Part shown: positions 43,104 through 51,226 of the stretch, piece after piece
How the letters are laid out: each line of letters opens with the position of its first letter
How positions within the stretch are numbered: position 1 is the first letter of the stretch
NCBI GenBank assembly: GCA_021815925.1
Contig: JAKAZL010000002.1
Coordinates: 84,529-148,528 of the forward strand
Direction: 5' to 3'
DNA: 64,000 bases
From: Pseudomonadota bacterium
GTDB taxonomy: Bacteria > Pseudomonadota > Gammaproteobacteria > Steroidobacterales > Steroidobacteraceae
Position numbers and translations under genes: made by a program
Notes under the pieces: generated by a model
The model's database searches: none
Told to the model about the DNA's origin: nothing
What the model saw: the letters and a program-made list of their open reading frames with translations, nothing else

Positions 43104-44443
43104 CCCGCCCGGAGAATCCGGCCGCCGCCGCGCTGGCCGACGCCGCCCGGGCGGTAGCGGGGGTGCTCGCCGGCCAGTCGGCCGACGCGGCACTCGCTGC
43201 CTTCGAGGGCAGTCCGCGCCGCGCGGTGGTGCGTGCCATCGCCCTGGGGACGATCCGCTGGTCTCTGCGATTGCTGCCGGCGGTCGACAGCCTGCTCGCG
43301 CGCCCCGCTGCCCTCGGGCGCGACGTGCGTGCGCTGCTCGTCACGGCCGCCCACCAGATCGAGTACTCGCGCAACGTGCCCCAGCAGACCGTGCACGCGG
43401 CGGTGGACGCGGCCCGGATCCTGCGCCAGGGGCATGCCTCGGGTCTGGTGAACGCCGTGCTGCGCAAGTTCGTGGCGCAGCGCGAAGTCCTGCTGGCGCG
43501 GGTCGACCAGGACCCGGCCCGCCGCGCCGCGCATCCGCGCTGGCTGTTCGATGCGTTGCGCTCGGCGTGGCCCGCGCAGGTCGAGGCGATCCTGGCGGCA
43601 AATAACGCACACCCGCCCCTGACGGTGCGGCTCAATCCGAACCGGCGCTCCATCGAGCATTATCTGCAGGACCTGGCCGATGCCGGGCTCAGCGGCCGGC
43701 GCTGCGGGAGCGAGGGGGGCGCGGTCGCTGCGACCGCGATCCGGATCGAGCCGCCGGTGGCGGTGGCGGCACTGCCGGGATTTCGCGAGGGGTGGGTGTC
43801 GGTGCAGGACGCGGGCGCACAGCTGGCGGCACCCCTGCTCGATGCGGCCCCCGGCATGCGGGTGCTCGACGCCTGTGCCGCGCCCGGCGGCAAGGCGGCG
43901 CACCTGCTCGAGCGGACCGCGCAGCTCGACCTTTGGGCGCTCGACGTCGATCCGGGGCGCCTGGCGCGCGTGGGGGAGAACCTCGCCCGGCTGGGCCTTG
44001 CTGCCCGCCTGACCGCGGCCGACGTGCGCGCACCGCAGACCTTCTGGGACGCTCGACCCTTCGAGCGCATCCTGGTCGATGCGCCCTGCTCGGGGACCGG
44101 GGTGATCCGCCGGCACCCCGACATCAAGCTGCTGCGTCGGGCGGCGGACCTCGCACCGCTGGCTCAGGCGCAGCTGGAGATTCTGCGTGCGGCATTCCGG
44201 ATGCTTGCCCCCGGCGGGCGGTTGCTCTACGCCACCTGCTCGGTCTTGCCGGCGGAGAACGAGGAGGTGGTGGACAAGTGCCTCGCCGCCGAACCGCTGG
44301 CTTTGGCTCGACCGCTCGAGGCGGAGCAGTTGCCCTCCGGGACGCTCCGCTGCCGCCACGGCGTGCAGCTGTTGGGCGGGGGTGCGGCGGAGACGGACGG
44401 CTTTTATTATGCTTGTCTCGAAAAGACAACGTCGGCAGCCTGA
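43100..44443 (+). CDS. rsmB: 16S rRNA (cytosine(967)-C5)-methyltransferase RsmB
   Basis: The 447-residue protein has an N-terminal NusB-like RNA-binding domain (about 10-140) and a C-terminal methyltransferase domain. Visible motifs are DACAAPGGKAAHLLE (SAM), VDAPCSGTGVIRRHPD and LLYATCSVLPAENEEVV with the two catalytic cysteines. It methylates C967 of 16S rRNA. The likely start is TTG 43100, overlapping the fmt stop by 4 nt (TTGA). Longer upstream frames run through fmt. Confidence 0.93.
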   Translation: MTRPENPAAAALADAARAVAGVLAGQSADAALAAFEGSPRRAVVRAIALGTIRWSLRLLPAVDSLLARPAALGRDVRALLVTAAHQIEYSRNVPQQTVHAAVDAARILRQGHASGLVNAVLRKFVAQREVLLARVDQDPARRAAHPRWLFDALRSAWPAQVEAILAANNAHPPLTVRLNPNRRSIEHYLQDLADAGLSGRRCGSEGGAVAATAIRIEPPVAVAALPGFREGWVSVQDAGAQLAAPLLDAAPGMRVLDACAAPGGKAAHLLERTAQLDLWALDVDPGRLARVGENLARLGLAARLTAADVRAPQTFWDARPFERILVDAPCSGTGVIRRHPDIKLLRRAADLAPLAQAQLEILRAAFRMLAPGGRLLYATCSVLPAENEEVVDKCLAAEPLALARPLEAEQLPSGTLRCRHGVQLLGGGAAETDGFYYACLEKTTSAA

Positions 44444-44452
44444 TTCCATCTG

Positions 44453-45106
44453 ATGCAAGGGGGCTTTACGCGTTCGGTCGTTGCATGGTCGCCACGGGTC
44501 GGCTCGCGATGTCGGCCCGGAGCCGGTTCGGTCCGAGCGCGCAGGCCGGCGCTCGCTGTGACACTGGTGTTGCTGGCACTCGGGGTGCTGCGCGCCGCGG
44601 CGTTCGCTGATGCGCTCGATGGCGCACTGGCGGTGCGGTCGGCGTATGTGAATTTCGATCACGGCGTGATCGAGCTGAACGCCCAGGTGACCTATCCGCT
44701 GAATCCGGCCATCCGCAAGGCGCTGCAGAACGGTGTCACGCTGAGCTTCGACGTGGAGGCGCGTGTCGAGCAGGTGCGGCGCTTCTGGTTCAATGCCACG
44801 GTGATCGACGTGACGCTGCACCGTGAGCTCGCCTACCACGTTCTCACGCGCCGCTACGTGGTGCGGGACGTGCAGAGCGGCGGGGAGCGCAATTTCGCCG
44901 ACGTGCGCCAGGCGCTGCGTTACCTCGAAACGGTGCACAACTGGCCGATCCTGGTGGAATCGCAGCTGTTGAGCGGCCGCTACGTCATCAGTGTTCGCGC
45001 CGACGTGCGCCGCGGCAAGCTGCCGGCCTCCCTGCGCGCGCTGCTGTTCTGGACGGATGACTGGCAGCGCGAGAGTCCGTGGTATTCATGGTCGCTGCCG
45101 GTGTGA
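44453..45106 (+). CDS. DUF4390 domain-containing protein
   Basis: The 217-residue protein has an Arg-rich N-terminus, a signal-type helix (about 33-52) and a DUF4390 domain with VNFDHGVIELNAQVTYPLNP and the C-terminal LLFWTDDWQRESPWYSW. It is probably periplasmic. Function is unknown, but it is constantly found between rsmB and ntrY, suggesting a role with the NtrY sensor. Its 3' end overlaps the start region of ntrY. Confidence 0.87.
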   Translation: MQGGFTRSVVAWSPRVGSRCRPGAGSVRARRPALAVTLVLLALGVLRAAAFADALDGALAVRSAYVNFDHGVIELNAQVTYPLNPAIRKALQNGVTLSFDVEARVEQVRRFWFNATVIDVTLHRELAYHVLTRRYVVRDVQSGGERNFADVRQALRYLETVHNWPILVESQLLSGRYVISVRADVRRGKLPASLRALLFWTDDWQRESPWYSWSLPV

Positions 45107-47316
45107 GCGAAACGCCGCGCCGTTCGCGCGCCATCGCAGCCATCGCGCTGTGGAGCATCATCGGGCTCGCGGCGCTGCTGCTGCTCGCCAAGAGCGCGCA
45201 GAACTCCTCCGAATTCGGTCGCCTGCAGCCGTGGATCGTGCTGCTGAACGTCATCGGCGTATTCGTGCTGATCGTGCTGCTGGCGCGCAAGCTGTGGCAG
45301 CTGGTGCGCGATTTCCGCAACCACGTCCCCGGCTCGCGCCTGACCGCGCGCTCGGTCATGATCTTCGGCGCGCTGGTGATCGCGCCGCTGCTGATCGTGT
45401 ACTTCTCCTCGCTGGAGTTCATCGACCGGGGCATCGACAGCTGGTTTCGGGTCGAGGTCCGCGAGGGACTGAAGGACGCACTGGTGCTGTCACGCTCGGC
45501 TCTGGACCTGCGCGTGCAGGCCGAATCGCGCCGCACCGCGGTGCTCGCCCGTGCGCTCCTTGGGCGCTCGGCGCTGCAGATCCAGGGACAGCTCGATCAG
45601 GCGCGCCGCGCGGACTCCGCCCGGGAGATCGTGCTCTACGGGGCCAACGAGCGGGTGCTCGCCGCGAGCCTCGAGGATCCGCTCGCCGACGTGCCGCTCG
45701 CACCGCCGACCGATCTGGTGCGGACCGTGAGCGAGCGACAGACCTACGTCAGTCTCGAGCCACGGCCGAACGGCCGGTTCGTCATCCGCATCGGTGTGCC
45801 GCTCGCCCAGTCGGCCCGCGGCGCCGGACTGCGCTACCTCATGGCGGTCTACCCGGTGCCCGAGCAGCTCTCGGCGCTCTCGAACGCCGTGCAGCGCTCC
45901 TATTCACGCTACGGCAACCTGACGGCGCTGCGCGAGCCCTTGAAATACAGCTTCCGTCTCACGCTCACCCTGGTGCTGCTGCTGGCGATGCTCGCGGCGA
46001 TCCACGGCGCGATCCTCTCCGCCGAGCGTCTCGCCCGCCCGGTGCAGGACCTGATCGCCGGCACGCGCGCGGTCGGCAAGGGGGACTTCGCCACGCGTCT
46101 TGCCCTGCCGTCGCGCGACGAGATGGGCTACCTGGTGCATTCCTTCAACGACATGACCAAGCGGCTGCGACGCGCGCACGACGAGGCCACGCGCAGCCAG
46201 CAGGCCGTCGAGCGCGAGCGCGAGCGGCTCGCCATCATCTTGGCGCGCCTCTCGACCGGCGTGCTGGCGATCGACCGCAGCCTGGTGGTGCGCATGGCCA
46301 ACCGGGCGGCCGGGGGCATCCTCGGCACCGATCTGTCGGTGGCGACCGGGCGGGCGCTGCCGGATCTGTCGGCCGGCAACGAGCAGCTCGGCCAGTTCGT
46401 GGCGGCGATCGCCGTGCGCTTCGCGCGCGGCCGGGAAGAGTGGCGCGAGCAGATCGACCTGGGCAAGCCGGGGCGGATGGCGACGCTGATGTGCGCCTGC
46501 ACGCCGCTGCCTGGGGAGAGCGGCGACATGGGCTACGTGATCGTCTTCGACGACATCACGGCGCTGCTCGAAGCGCAGCGCGACGCCGCCTGGGGCGAGG
46601 TGGCGCGGCGGCTGGCGCACGAGATCAAGAATCCGCTCACGCCGATCCAGCTGTCCGCCGAGCGGCTGCGGCGGCGGCTGCTGCCGATCCTCGCGCCGCC
46701 GGCGGCCGAGTTCCTCGATCGCTCCACGCATACCATCGTGCAGCAGGTCGAGAGCATGCAGCAGATGGTCAATGCCTTCAGCGAGTACGCCCGGGCGCCG
46801 GAGATGCGCGTCAGCCGCTTCAGCCTGAACGAGCTGGTGACCGAGGTGGCCGACCTGTACCGCTCGCAGGATCCGCGTGCGAACATCGTGCTCGACCTGG
46901 ATGAGCGGCTGAGCGCGATCGAGGCCGATCGCGGCCGGGTCCGCCAGATCCTGAACAACCTGGTGACCAACGCCCTCGAGGCGCTCCAGAGCCATCCGGA
47001 CCCGCAGGTCGAGATCAGCACGCGGTTCGAGGGCGGTGCGACCGCATTCGGACTGATGAGCGTATGTGACAATGGGCCCGGGTTCCAGGCGGACTTGCTC
47101 GGACGGATCTTCGATCCGTATGTCACGAGCAAGCCCAAGGGCACCGGGCTGGGTCTGGCGATCGTGAAGAAGATCGTCGAGGAGCATGGGGGCCGGATCG
47201 ACGCGGACAATCGTCCCGAGGGGGGCGCCCGAATCCGGGTGGCCCTGCCGGTGGCGTTCGGCAAGCGTTCCGGGGCGAAAGAAGAACGACAGTCATTGCG
47301 GAGCGAGCAAGCATGA
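45088..47316 (+). CDS. ntrY: NtrY-type sensor histidine kinase
   Basis: The roughly 742-residue membrane kinase has two N-terminal helices, a third at about 90-110, a periplasmic sensor loop, a fourth near 290, HAMP (about 315-365), PAS, HisKA with phospho-acceptor His in RRLAHEIKNPLTPIQLS, and an HATPase with NNLVTNALEALQ and GTGLGLAIVKKIV. NtrY phosphorylates NtrX and is linked to nitrogen metabolism, redox or envelope control in other proteobacteria. Starts at ATG 45088 or GTG 45103 are both possible. It overlaps DUF4390 and, by 4 nt, ntrX. Confidence 0.93.
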   Translation: MVAAGVSETPRRSRAIAAIALWSIIGLAALLLLAKSAQNSSEFGRLQPWIVLLNVIGVFVLIVLLARKLWQLVRDFRNHVPGSRLTARSVMIFGALVIAPLLIVYFSSLEFIDRGIDSWFRVEVREGLKDALVLSRSALDLRVQAESRRTAVLARALLGRSALQIQGQLDQARRADSAREIVLYGANERVLAASLEDPLADVPLAPPTDLVRTVSERQTYVSLEPRPNGRFVIRIGVPLAQSARGAGLRYLMAVYPVPEQLSALSNAVQRSYSRYGNLTALREPLKYSFRLTLTLVLLLAMLAAIHGAILSAERLARPVQDLIAGTRAVGKGDFATRLALPSRDEMGYLVHSFNDMTKRLRRAHDEATRSQQAVERERERLAIILARLSTGVLAIDRSLVVRMANRAAGGILGTDLSVATGRALPDLSAGNEQLGQFVAAIAVRFARGREEWREQIDLGKPGRMATLMCACTPLPGESGDMGYVIVFDDITALLEAQRDAAWGEVARRLAHEIKNPLTPIQLSAERLRRRLLPILAPPAAEFLDRSTHTIVQQVESMQQMVNAFSEYARAPEMRVSRFSLNELVTEVADLYRSQDPRANIVLDLDERLSAIEADRGRVRQILNNLVTNALEALQSHPDPQVEISTRFEGGATAFGLMSVCDNGPGFQADLLGRIFDPYVTSKPKGTGLGLAIVKKIVEEHGGRIDADNRPEGGARIRVALPVAFGKRSGAKEERQSLRSEQA

Positions 47317-48674
47317 GTGCGGCACACATACTGGTGGTCGATGACGAGGCGGACATCCGTGGCCTGCTGAAGGAGATCCTCTCCGAGGAAGGCTACCTGG
47401 TGGAGGTCGCGGCCAACGCGGCGCAGGCGCGCGCAGCGCGCGCGCGGCAGACACCCGACCTGGTGCTGCTCGACATCTGGATGCCCGACGTCGATGGCAT
47501 CACGCTGCTGCGCGAATGGTCGAGCACTGCCGCCGACGGCTGCCCGGTCGTGATGATGTCGGGCCACGGCACCGTCGAGACGGCGGTGGAGGCGACGCGC
47601 CTCGGCGCGTTCGACTTCGTGGAAAAGCCGTTGTCGCTCGCCAAGCTGCTGCGCACGGTGGAGCGCGCGCTCGATGCGGGTCGGCGCAAGCGTCAGGCCG
47701 GCAAGCTGTTCGTCCCCGATCTGATGGTGCCGGCGGGCAAGAGCAAGTTGATGCAGCAGCTGCGCGCCGAGCTGCAGCAGATCGCCACGCACACCTCCGC
47801 GGTGCTGCTGATCGGCGAGCCGGGTTCGGGGCGGGAGCTGTTCGCCCGTTATCTGCACGGACGCGGCCCGCGCGCCGGTGCGCCGTTCGTCACGCTGGTG
47901 GCGAGCAGCCTGCGCGACGCCGATGCCGAGAGCCGCCTGTTCGGCTCGGTCGACACCGGCGCGCGCCGGCCCGGTCTGCTCGAGCAGGCCGCCGATGGCA
48001 CGCTGTTCGTGCAGGAACTCGAGGATCTGCCGCCGGCGGCACAGCGCCTGCTGGTCGGGGCGCTCGAATCCGGGCGCTTCACCCCGGTCGGCGGCGGCGA
48101 ACCGATCGAGCTGCGCGCACGGCTGGTCTCATCGGCGCAGCCCGGTGTCGAGAACCGCGCCGGCTCGGCGCTGCGCCGCGATCTGCTCGGCCACCTCAAC
48201 ACGCTGATCGTGCGCGTGCCGCCGCTGCGCGATTACGCGGAGGACGTGCCGGAACTGCTGCGCCATCACGTCGATCGCCTGGTGGACTCCGAGGGGCTGC
48301 CGCTGCGCCATTTCAGCGTGGCGGCCCAGAACCGCCTGCGCAACTACCCCTGGCCGGACAACGTGCGCGAGCTTAAGAACCTCGTGCACCGACTGCTGAT
48401 CCAGGGCGGTGGCGAGGAGATCGGGCTGGAGGAGGTCGAGCGCGAGCTCGCCGTGCAGGCGCCGGCCGGCGAGCCGCTCGTCAAGCAGGACCTGTTGGCG
48501 CTGCCGCTGCGCGAGGCGCGCGAGCAGTTCGAGCGCGCCTACCTGCAGCAGCAGCTCCTGCTCTGCAACGGCAAGGTCGGGCAGCTCGCCAAGCGCGTTG
48601 GGATGGAGCGCACGCACCTGTACCGCAAGCTGCGCTCGCTGGGGCTGGATTTCCGCTCGGTCGGCGAGGATTGA
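47313..48674 (+). CDS. ntrX: NtrX-type response regulator with degenerate sigma-54 AAA domain
   Basis: The 453-residue protein has an intact receiver (ILVVDDEADIRG, Asp54 in LVLLDIWMP), an AAA+ domain and a Fis-type HTH (KVGQLAKRVGMERTHLYRKL). The AAA domain is eroded: Walker A reads GEPGSGRE with Arg for Lys, Walker B reads GTLFVQELED without the Asp, and the sigma-54 contact GAFTGA is missing (SVDTGARRPG). It therefore probably does not activate sigma-54 by ATP hydrolysis and may act as a DNA-binding repressor or activator of sigma-70 promoters. It is encoded directly after ntrY with a 4-nt overlap. Confidence 0.92.
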   Translation: MSAAHILVVDDEADIRGLLKEILSEEGYLVEVAANAAQARAARARQTPDLVLLDIWMPDVDGITLLREWSSTAADGCPVVMMSGHGTVETAVEATRLGAFDFVEKPLSLAKLLRTVERALDAGRRKRQAGKLFVPDLMVPAGKSKLMQQLRAELQQIATHTSAVLLIGEPGSGRELFARYLHGRGPRAGAPFVTLVASSLRDADAESRLFGSVDTGARRPGLLEQAADGTLFVQELEDLPPAAQRLLVGALESGRFTPVGGGEPIELRARLVSSAQPGVENRAGSALRRDLLGHLNTLIVRVPPLRDYAEDVPELLRHHVDRLVDSEGLPLRHFSVAAQNRLRNYPWPDNVRELKNLVHRLLIQGGGEEIGLEEVERELAVQAPAGEPLVKQDLLALPLREAREQFERAYLQQQLLLCNGKVGQLAKRVGMERTHLYRKLRSLGLDFRSVGED

Positions 48675-48710
48675 GGTGGGTGCGGCGCGGCGCCTCGCCC
48701 GGAGCGCGCC

Positions 48711-49424
48711 TCAGCGCGCGCCCGCCGGCATGACGATCGCCGGCAGGCGGACTGATTTCAATACCCCGCGGATGCGATTGAGTTCCGCCGGATCGGTGAG
48801 CGGACCGATCCGCACGCGATGCAGGGTGGTCCGCCCGTCCGGCACCGTGTCGATGTGCGCGATGATTCCGAGGCTGTCGAGCTCGGCGACGATGCGTTGC
48901 GCCTGCGCCGCGTCCCGGTACGAACCGACCTGCAGGATGTAACCGCTGGCGCTGCTGCGTCCCCCGGCGGCCGCTGCTGCGCCGGCGCCGCTCGGGTGCG
49001 GCACGGTGACCTTCAGGTTCGGCAGCATCTGATAGAAATCGTATTGTGACTGCGCCGGCGCCGCCGCGCCCTGCGCGGCCGGGCTGGCGCTGCCCGTGCG
49101 CGCAAGTTGCGGGCCGCTGCCGGCGTGAGCCTCCTTGGCGTGGGTCCGTCCGGGCGGCGCTGCGGGGCCCGGGGAGTGGGCCGGGCGCGCTGCGCGGTGA
49201 TGCGCCGGCGGACCGGAGGGGGGCGGCGCTGCTGCGTCGCTCGTCGCAGTGACTGGCGTGCAGGACGTCGCCGCCGAGCGGTGCGCGTGGCGTATCACCA
49301 GCGCCGTGCCCACGCCGGCGAGCAGCGCGCCGGCGAGAGCCCCGAGGAGAAACTCCTTCAGTCCGGCGGGCGGGCCCGCACGGCGGCCGGCCCCCTTGTA
49401 GTCGCGGGTGGTGAGCTGCGACAT
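48711..49424 (-). CDS. SPOR domain-containing protein
   Basis: The 237-residue bitopic membrane protein has a cytoplasmic N-terminus, a helix at about 25-45, a long Pro/Ala/His linker and a C-terminal SPOR domain (SGYILQVGSYRDAAQAQRIV, HRVRIGPLTDPAELNRIR). SPOR domains bind denuded glycan strands of septal peptidoglycan, so it probably acts in division as FtsN-like proteins do. It sits 4 bases downstream of argS, as in related genomes. Confidence 0.9.
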   Translation of the reverse strand: MSQLTTRDYKGAGRRAGPPAGLKEFLLGALAGALLAGVGTALVIRHAHRSAATSCTPVTATSDAAAPPPSGPPAHHRAARPAHSPGPAAPPGRTHAKEAHAGSGPQLARTGSASPAAQGAAAPAQSQYDFYQMLPNLKVTVPHPSGAGAAAAAGGRSSASGYILQVGSYRDAAQAQRIVAELDSLGIIAHIDTVPDGRTTLHRVRIGPLTDPAELNRIRGVLKSVRLPAIVMPAGAR

Positions 49425-49428
49425 CGGC

Positions 49429-51183
49429 TCACATGCTCTCGGGCGCGCTCACGCCGAGCAGGGCGAGCCCGTTGCGCAGCACCTGCTGCATGCCGCTCAC
49501 CAGGGCGAGACGCGCATTGCGGACCTTGGAATCCTCCACGAGGAACTGCTCGGCGTTGTAATACGTGTGCAGCGCGTTGGCGAGCTCCCGCAGGTAGTGC
49601 ACCAACGTATGCGGCGTGCGGTTTACGGCGGCCTGCTCGAGCACCTCCGGGAAACGCGTGACACACGCGAGCGCGGCCTGCTCGTGCGTGCCGGTCAGCA
49701 ACGCGGTGCTCGCCAGACCCTCGGTACGGTCGAACAGCAGGCCGCGGGCCGTCATCTGCTTCAGGACGCTGGCCACACGCGCGTGCGCGTACTGGATGTA
49801 GTACACGGGGTTCTCGTTGGTGCGCGACTTTGCCAGCTCCAGATCGAAGTCGAGCGGCTGATCGTGGCTGCGCATCAGGTAGAAGAGGCGGCAGGCGTCG
49901 CTGCCCACCTCATCGCGCAGCTGGCGCAGCGTCACGAACTGCGCTTCACGCTTGCCCATCGGAATCTTCTCGCCGCCCCGGAACAGGCTGACGAACTGGA
50001 TCAGGATCACCTCCAGGCTCTCGCCCGGCTCGCCCATCGCGCTGAGCCCGGCGCGCACGCGCGCCACGTAGCCGTGGTGGTCCGCGCCCAGCACATCGAT
50101 GAGCCGTTGAAATCCGCGCTCGCGCTTCTCGAGGTGATAGGCGATGTCGGAAGCGAAGTAGGTCTTCTGGCCGTTCTCGCGCACCACGACCCGGTCCTTC
50201 TCGTCGCCGAATTCCGTCGCGCGGAACCAGGTGGCGCCCTGCTCGCGATACAACCGCCCCTCGCGCTCCAGGCGCTCGAGCGCCCGCTCGATCGCTCCGC
50301 TGCGCTCCAGCTCGCGCTCGGAGTACCAGCGATCGAAGCGCACGCCGAACTGCTCGAGGTCCGCGCGGATGTCCACGAGCATCTGCTCCAGCGAGCGCTC
50401 CAGCACGCGCGCGAACACCTGCGGTCCGAGCAGCTCCCGTGCCCGCGCGATCAGCGCATCGATGTAGACCTCCTTGTCGCCTGCCGGGGCATCCGGCGGC
50501 AGACCGGCGAGCACGCGCTCTGCCGGGTGGCGCAGGCTCTCCCCCTCGCTCGCGCGCAGTTGCGCGGCGATCGGCTGCACGTACTCGCCCCGATAGCCGT
50601 TTTCCGGAAACGGCAGCGCTTCGCCGCAGGCCTGCAGGTAGCGTACCCAGACGCTGACGGCGAGGATGTCGACCTGGCGGCCGGCATCGTTGATGTAGTA
50701 CTCACTCGCAACGCTGAAGCCGACGGCCGAGAGGATGTTGGCCAGTGTCGCCCCGTAGGCCGCCTGGCGGCCGTGTCCGACGTGCAGCGGGCCGGTGGGA
50801 TTGGCCGACACGAACTCGAGCAGCACCCGTTCGCCGCGGCCAAGAGCGCTGTGCCCGTAGCGCTCGGCCTGCGCGTGGATCGCGGCGAGTTCCTGCCCGT
50901 ACGCTGCCGGTGACAGAAAGAAATTGATGAACCCGGCGCCGGCGATTTCGGTGCGCTGCACCAGCGGGTTCGCGGGCAGCGCCGCGATGATGCGCTGCGC
51001 CAGCTCGCGCGGATTGCTGCGCGCGGCCTTCGCCAGGCGCAGCGCGATGTTAGTCGCGAAGTCGCCGTGACGCGGATCGCGGCTGCGCTCGACCGTGACG
51101 GTCGCGGCCGCGGGCGGCTCGCTCAGCGACTCCCCGAGGGTGGCGAGGGCGCTGGTGAGGAGTTGCTCGAGTTGCTGCTTCAA
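49429..51183 (-). CDS. argS: Arginyl-tRNA synthetase
   Basis: The 584-residue class I synthetase has the Arg-specific N-terminal domain, the HIGH-type SANPTGPLHVGHGRQAAYG, the KMSKS-equivalent IPMGKREAQFV and a C-terminal DALR domain ending LLGVSAPESM. The likely start is TTG 51183, where LKQQLEQLLTSAL aligns with the usual N-terminus. The frame stays open upstream into priA but is not protein-like. It lies 44 bases after the priA stop. Confidence 0.94.
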   Translation of the reverse strand: MKQQLEQLLTSALATLGESLSEPPAAATVTVERSRDPRHGDFATNIALRLAKAARSNPRELAQRIIAALPANPLVQRTEIAGAGFINFFLSPAAYGQELAAIHAQAERYGHSALGRGERVLLEFVSANPTGPLHVGHGRQAAYGATLANILSAVGFSVASEYYINDAGRQVDILAVSVWVRYLQACGEALPFPENGYRGEYVQPIAAQLRASEGESLRHPAERVLAGLPPDAPAGDKEVYIDALIARARELLGPQVFARVLERSLEQMLVDIRADLEQFGVRFDRWYSERELERSGAIERALERLEREGRLYREQGATWFRATEFGDEKDRVVVRENGQKTYFASDIAYHLEKRERGFQRLIDVLGADHHGYVARVRAGLSAMGEPGESLEVILIQFVSLFRGGEKIPMGKREAQFVTLRQLRDEVGSDACRLFYLMRSHDQPLDFDLELAKSRTNENPVYYIQYAHARVASVLKQMTARGLLFDRTEGLASTALLTGTHEQAALACVTRFPEVLEQAAVNRTPHTLVHYLRELANALHTYYNAEQFLVEDSKVRNARLALVSGMQQVLRNGLALLGVSAPESM

Positions 51184-51226
51184 GGAAATGGGGTCCGAAC
51201 CGGGGGAAACCGTAAATTCTACCCGA

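Noticed and set aside
41445-43193. Long N-terminal extension of the LysM frame across def and fmt
   Set aside because: The extra sequence is antisense to two essential genes. A signal peptide with lipobox starts near 41444.
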